From Actinidia chinensis (lineage: Eukaryota > Streptophyta > Magnoliopsida > Ericales > Actinidiaceae), in contig VIGQ01000056.1 in NCBI GenBank assembly GCA_009663005.1, positions 67,501-77,500 on the forward strand: 10,000 nucleotides of DNA. The letters are read 5' to 3'. Both the position numbers and the translations under genes were made by a program. Numbering within the stretch: position 1 is the stretch's first letter; each line of letters begins with the position of its first letter. This document shows, in pieces, positions 8,557 through 10,000 of this stretch. A model generated the notes under the pieces. That model had not been told where the DNA came from. It did not search any database and saw nothing but the letters and a program-made list of their open reading frames with translations.

Positions 8557-8880
8557 TATGCTCTAACAAAATTTCAAAATTGAATGACAAGCTATTAATC
8601 AAACGGGATAATTACATCAAAACCCTAAAACATGCATCCAAATCATAGAAACCCTAACACACACAAAAAAGGGAAAAGAACGACTTTATCCATGGTTTGA
8701 AAATATGCACACAACACCACAATGGCCATCGCTATAATACAGAACCACTACCACACACAAAACTCAAACTAAAATTAACGTGGAATCATGCAGCAATGAA
8801 CGATTCAAAAATTCAAACCTGAGTAGGAGTACATTTCGCCCACGAGAAGAAAAAAAAATCTTATTTCTTCCAGACTGACC
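8557..8880. other. No identified gene
   Basis: A-rich sequence with CA-rich patches (near 8648-8668 and 8705-8765). A - strand frame covering 8805-8987 has protein-like composition and ends near a possible splice donor (CAG|GTTTG on the - strand, near 8819), but no family is recognised. Confidence 0.4.
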
Positions 8881-9087
8881 GCAAACTCAACATCAGCTTT
8901 GTTATACGTCTGGTAAACTCCAATGATCGTACCCAAAACGTCATCAGAAAATTTTTCAGTACCTTCTGTCATTAATATTCTTCTCATTCACTCACCTCCC
9001 CCACTAAACCCAAATGCACAGTGCCGTCCTCTAATGCCCATACATAAACAACATCACCATAGAACTAAAAAGGCACTAGCATCACCA
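8881..9087. repeat. Direct repeat, left copy (about 207 bp)
   Basis: This matches 9691-9883 in the same orientation. Shared landmarks in order are CTCAAC, GTTATA then CTGG and GTAAA, CAATGATCG, TCATCAGAAAATTTT, CATTAA(T/A)ATTCT, AACCCAAATG, ACAGT, CCTCCTCTAATG-like text, TACATAA and AGC(A/G)...CACCA. Substitutions and small gaps are scattered throughout; I judge similarity to be roughly three quarters by eye. It brackets the tubulin fragment together with the right copy. Both copies end in CACCA. No tRNA primer-binding site follows the left copy, so calling them LTRs is not supported. Confidence 0.7.
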
Positions 9088-9126
9088 TAAGAACCAAAAA
9101 TCGGTCTGCAACGGTCCGTTATGTAA

Positions 9127-9134
9127 TGACGTCA
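9127..9134. promoter_or_regulatory. TGACGTCA palindrome (CRE/C-box type)
   Basis: A perfect 8-bp TGACGTCA site of the kind bound by plant bZIP (TGA/HY5-type) factors lies about 235 bases before the tubulin fragment. Its only support is the sequence itself, and chance occurrence is possible. Confidence 0.2.
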
Positions 9135-9362
9135 ACCATTCCATACACTACCCTTTGTAACCGGACAAAATCAATTCACACCCGTGAATGTCCGTTACGC
9201 CGTTACAACACTGAGAAGAGAAGAAAAGAGAAGCACCTGTTTGGCTAGAAGCTCTCGTTCCATGTTGCCGAAGCGAAGATGGCTCGTCGGGCCAAACGTC
9301 GACGAACTGGACTCCACTGGGAAACCCTAGTGGATCGCGCTTCTCTACCACTCATCCACCGT

Positions 9363-9657
9363 GTCTAGTGGGATGTGGTGTGCAACCAAGCACGGCATCG
9401 ACCGTGATGGGTCACCTACGAGGGCGACCGACCTCCAACTCGAGCGGTCAATGTCTACTACAACGAGGCCACTGCGGCCGCTACGTCCCTCGGCTTGTGC
9501 TCATTGGAATCTCGACCTAGACCATTGGCCATAGCCTCAGATCTGGCCCGTAATGGTCGCATCTTCAGGCCCGATATACTATCATTTTCGCGTGCCAGTG
9601 TCCGGACGTGGCCAGAAACATTGGGCGAAGGGCACTACACCTAATGGGGCCGAGCTG
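9363..9657 (+). pseudogene. Beta-tubulin fragment, frameshifted (about residues 20-112)
   Basis: Beta-tubulin is the GTP-binding microtubule subunit. Pieces of its N-terminal GTPase domain appear in order but in changing frames: WDVVC (9369-9383), HGID (9391-9402), DLQLER (9430-9447), NVYYNEA (9450-9470), RYVPRLVL (9479-9502), SLRSGP (9533-9550), IFRPD (9561-9575), WAKG (9622-9633), HYT (9633-9641) and GAEL (9646-9657). Stop codons interrupt it, for example TAA right after HYT. The first 19 or so residues are not clearly present; 9333-9360 faintly recalls the start-codon region with a deletion. Coding similarity stops at GAEL and the right-hand direct repeat starts about 35 bases later. The fragment lies within what is normally the first exon of plant beta-tubulin genes, so it does not tell whether it came from DNA or RNA. 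It cannot make tubulin as written. The frame changes could in part be sequencing error, but the truncation at both ends argues for a true gene fragment. Confidence 0.85.
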
Positions 9658-9690
9658 CTCCCACATTCTTGTTTGCAATGCAGTAGGACA

Positions 9691-9883
9691 CCAACCTCAA
9701 CGGTCAACTGTTATAGCTCTGGGTAAAACAATGATCGGGCACCAAACAATCATCAGAAAATTTTCACTACGTTTCTTCATTAAAATTCTCAGTTCCACTC
9801 ACTCTCTCCCTCAACCCAAATGAACAGTACCCTCCTCTAATGACCCTACATAACATCTCACAGGAAAGCACCTAGCAGCACCA
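9691..9883. repeat. Direct repeat, right copy (about 193 bp)
   Basis: Partner of 8881-9087, offset by roughly 800 bases. It starts about 33 bases after the tubulin similarity ends. Clear shared blocks include CAATGATCG (9729-9737), ATCATCAGAAAATTTT (from about 9749) and AACCCAAATGAACAGTACCC (from about 9814). Beyond 9883 the flanks no longer match. Confidence 0.7.
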
Positions 9884-10000
9884 AGCTCACTATCATCTCA
9901 GTAATCCTTGGCCTCATCTTATAAAGGGATCGTCTAGAGTGCAATCTGTTCAGTATGGATCCAACCCCTAACGTGCTATTTATAATCTCAACCAACACAA
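9884..10000. other. Window edge, no gene seen
   Basis: The stretch contains a TATA-box-like TTATAAAGG at 9919-9927 that could belong to a promoter outside the window. Nothing else can be supported in this short tail. Confidence 0.3.

Noticed and set aside
9148..9351. 67-codon - strand frame with a start-like MERELLAKQ and a following GT
   Set aside because: There is no domain, and no matching downstream exon on the - strand. The region lies inside the repeat-bracketed tubulin segment.
9608..9823. 71-codon + strand frame starting MARNIG
   Set aside because: It reads through the tubulin fragment in the wrong frame for most segments and continues into the direct repeat.

Overview
This is plant nuclear DNA, most likely from a flowering plant and probably a eudicot. 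It is AT-rich and full of small decayed transposable elements of plant type (hAT-like, Stowaway-like). Its only recognisable genes are three plant or eukaryotic families: a pentatricopeptide-repeat (PPR) protein, a SKP1-like protein and beta-tubulin. There is no operon structure, bacterial-type gene, CRISPR array or convincing RNA gene, and no intact protein-coding gene in the window.

Layout. Positions 1-2333 hold no gene I can identify. They contain a 12-bp tandem duplication (979-1002), the terminal part of a decayed DNA transposon (about 1751-1910) and a short TC microsatellite. A 457-bp non-autonomous hAT-like element lies at 2342-2798, with matching ends and an 8-bp target-site duplication (7 of 8 bases agree). 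From about 3016 to 4765 on the + strand runs a PPR gene of the PLS/E type. It is readable by eye along almost its whole length but is cut by about ten or more frame changes and several stop codons. An 85-base almost pure G tract (4980-5064) and an A/C/G homopolymer-rich patch (about 5670-5835) follow.

The - strand at 6597-6771 carries the last exon of a SKP1-like gene, also with several single-base indels. No first exon is visible in the 3.2 kb upstream of it. A Stowaway-like miniature element lies at about 7473-7653 and a MITE-like tandem motif at 8502-8556. The right end has a pair of direct repeats of about 200 bp (8881-9087 and 9691-9883) that bracket a frameshifted beta-tubulin fragment (9363-9657, + strand, about tubulin residues 20-112).

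The three gene fragments are not functionally linked. They belong to organelle RNA processing, SCF ubiquitin ligase and microtubules respectively. The most striking window-wide fact is that every recognisable coding stretch carries frequent small indels. Either all three are pseudogenes or the assembly here is of low base accuracy; the G tract and homopolymer patches favour at least some technical contribution. I found no convincing new biological system. The items most worth a second look are the repeat-bracketed tubulin fragment, the hAT-like element, and whether the PPR and SKP1-like genes are truly broken.
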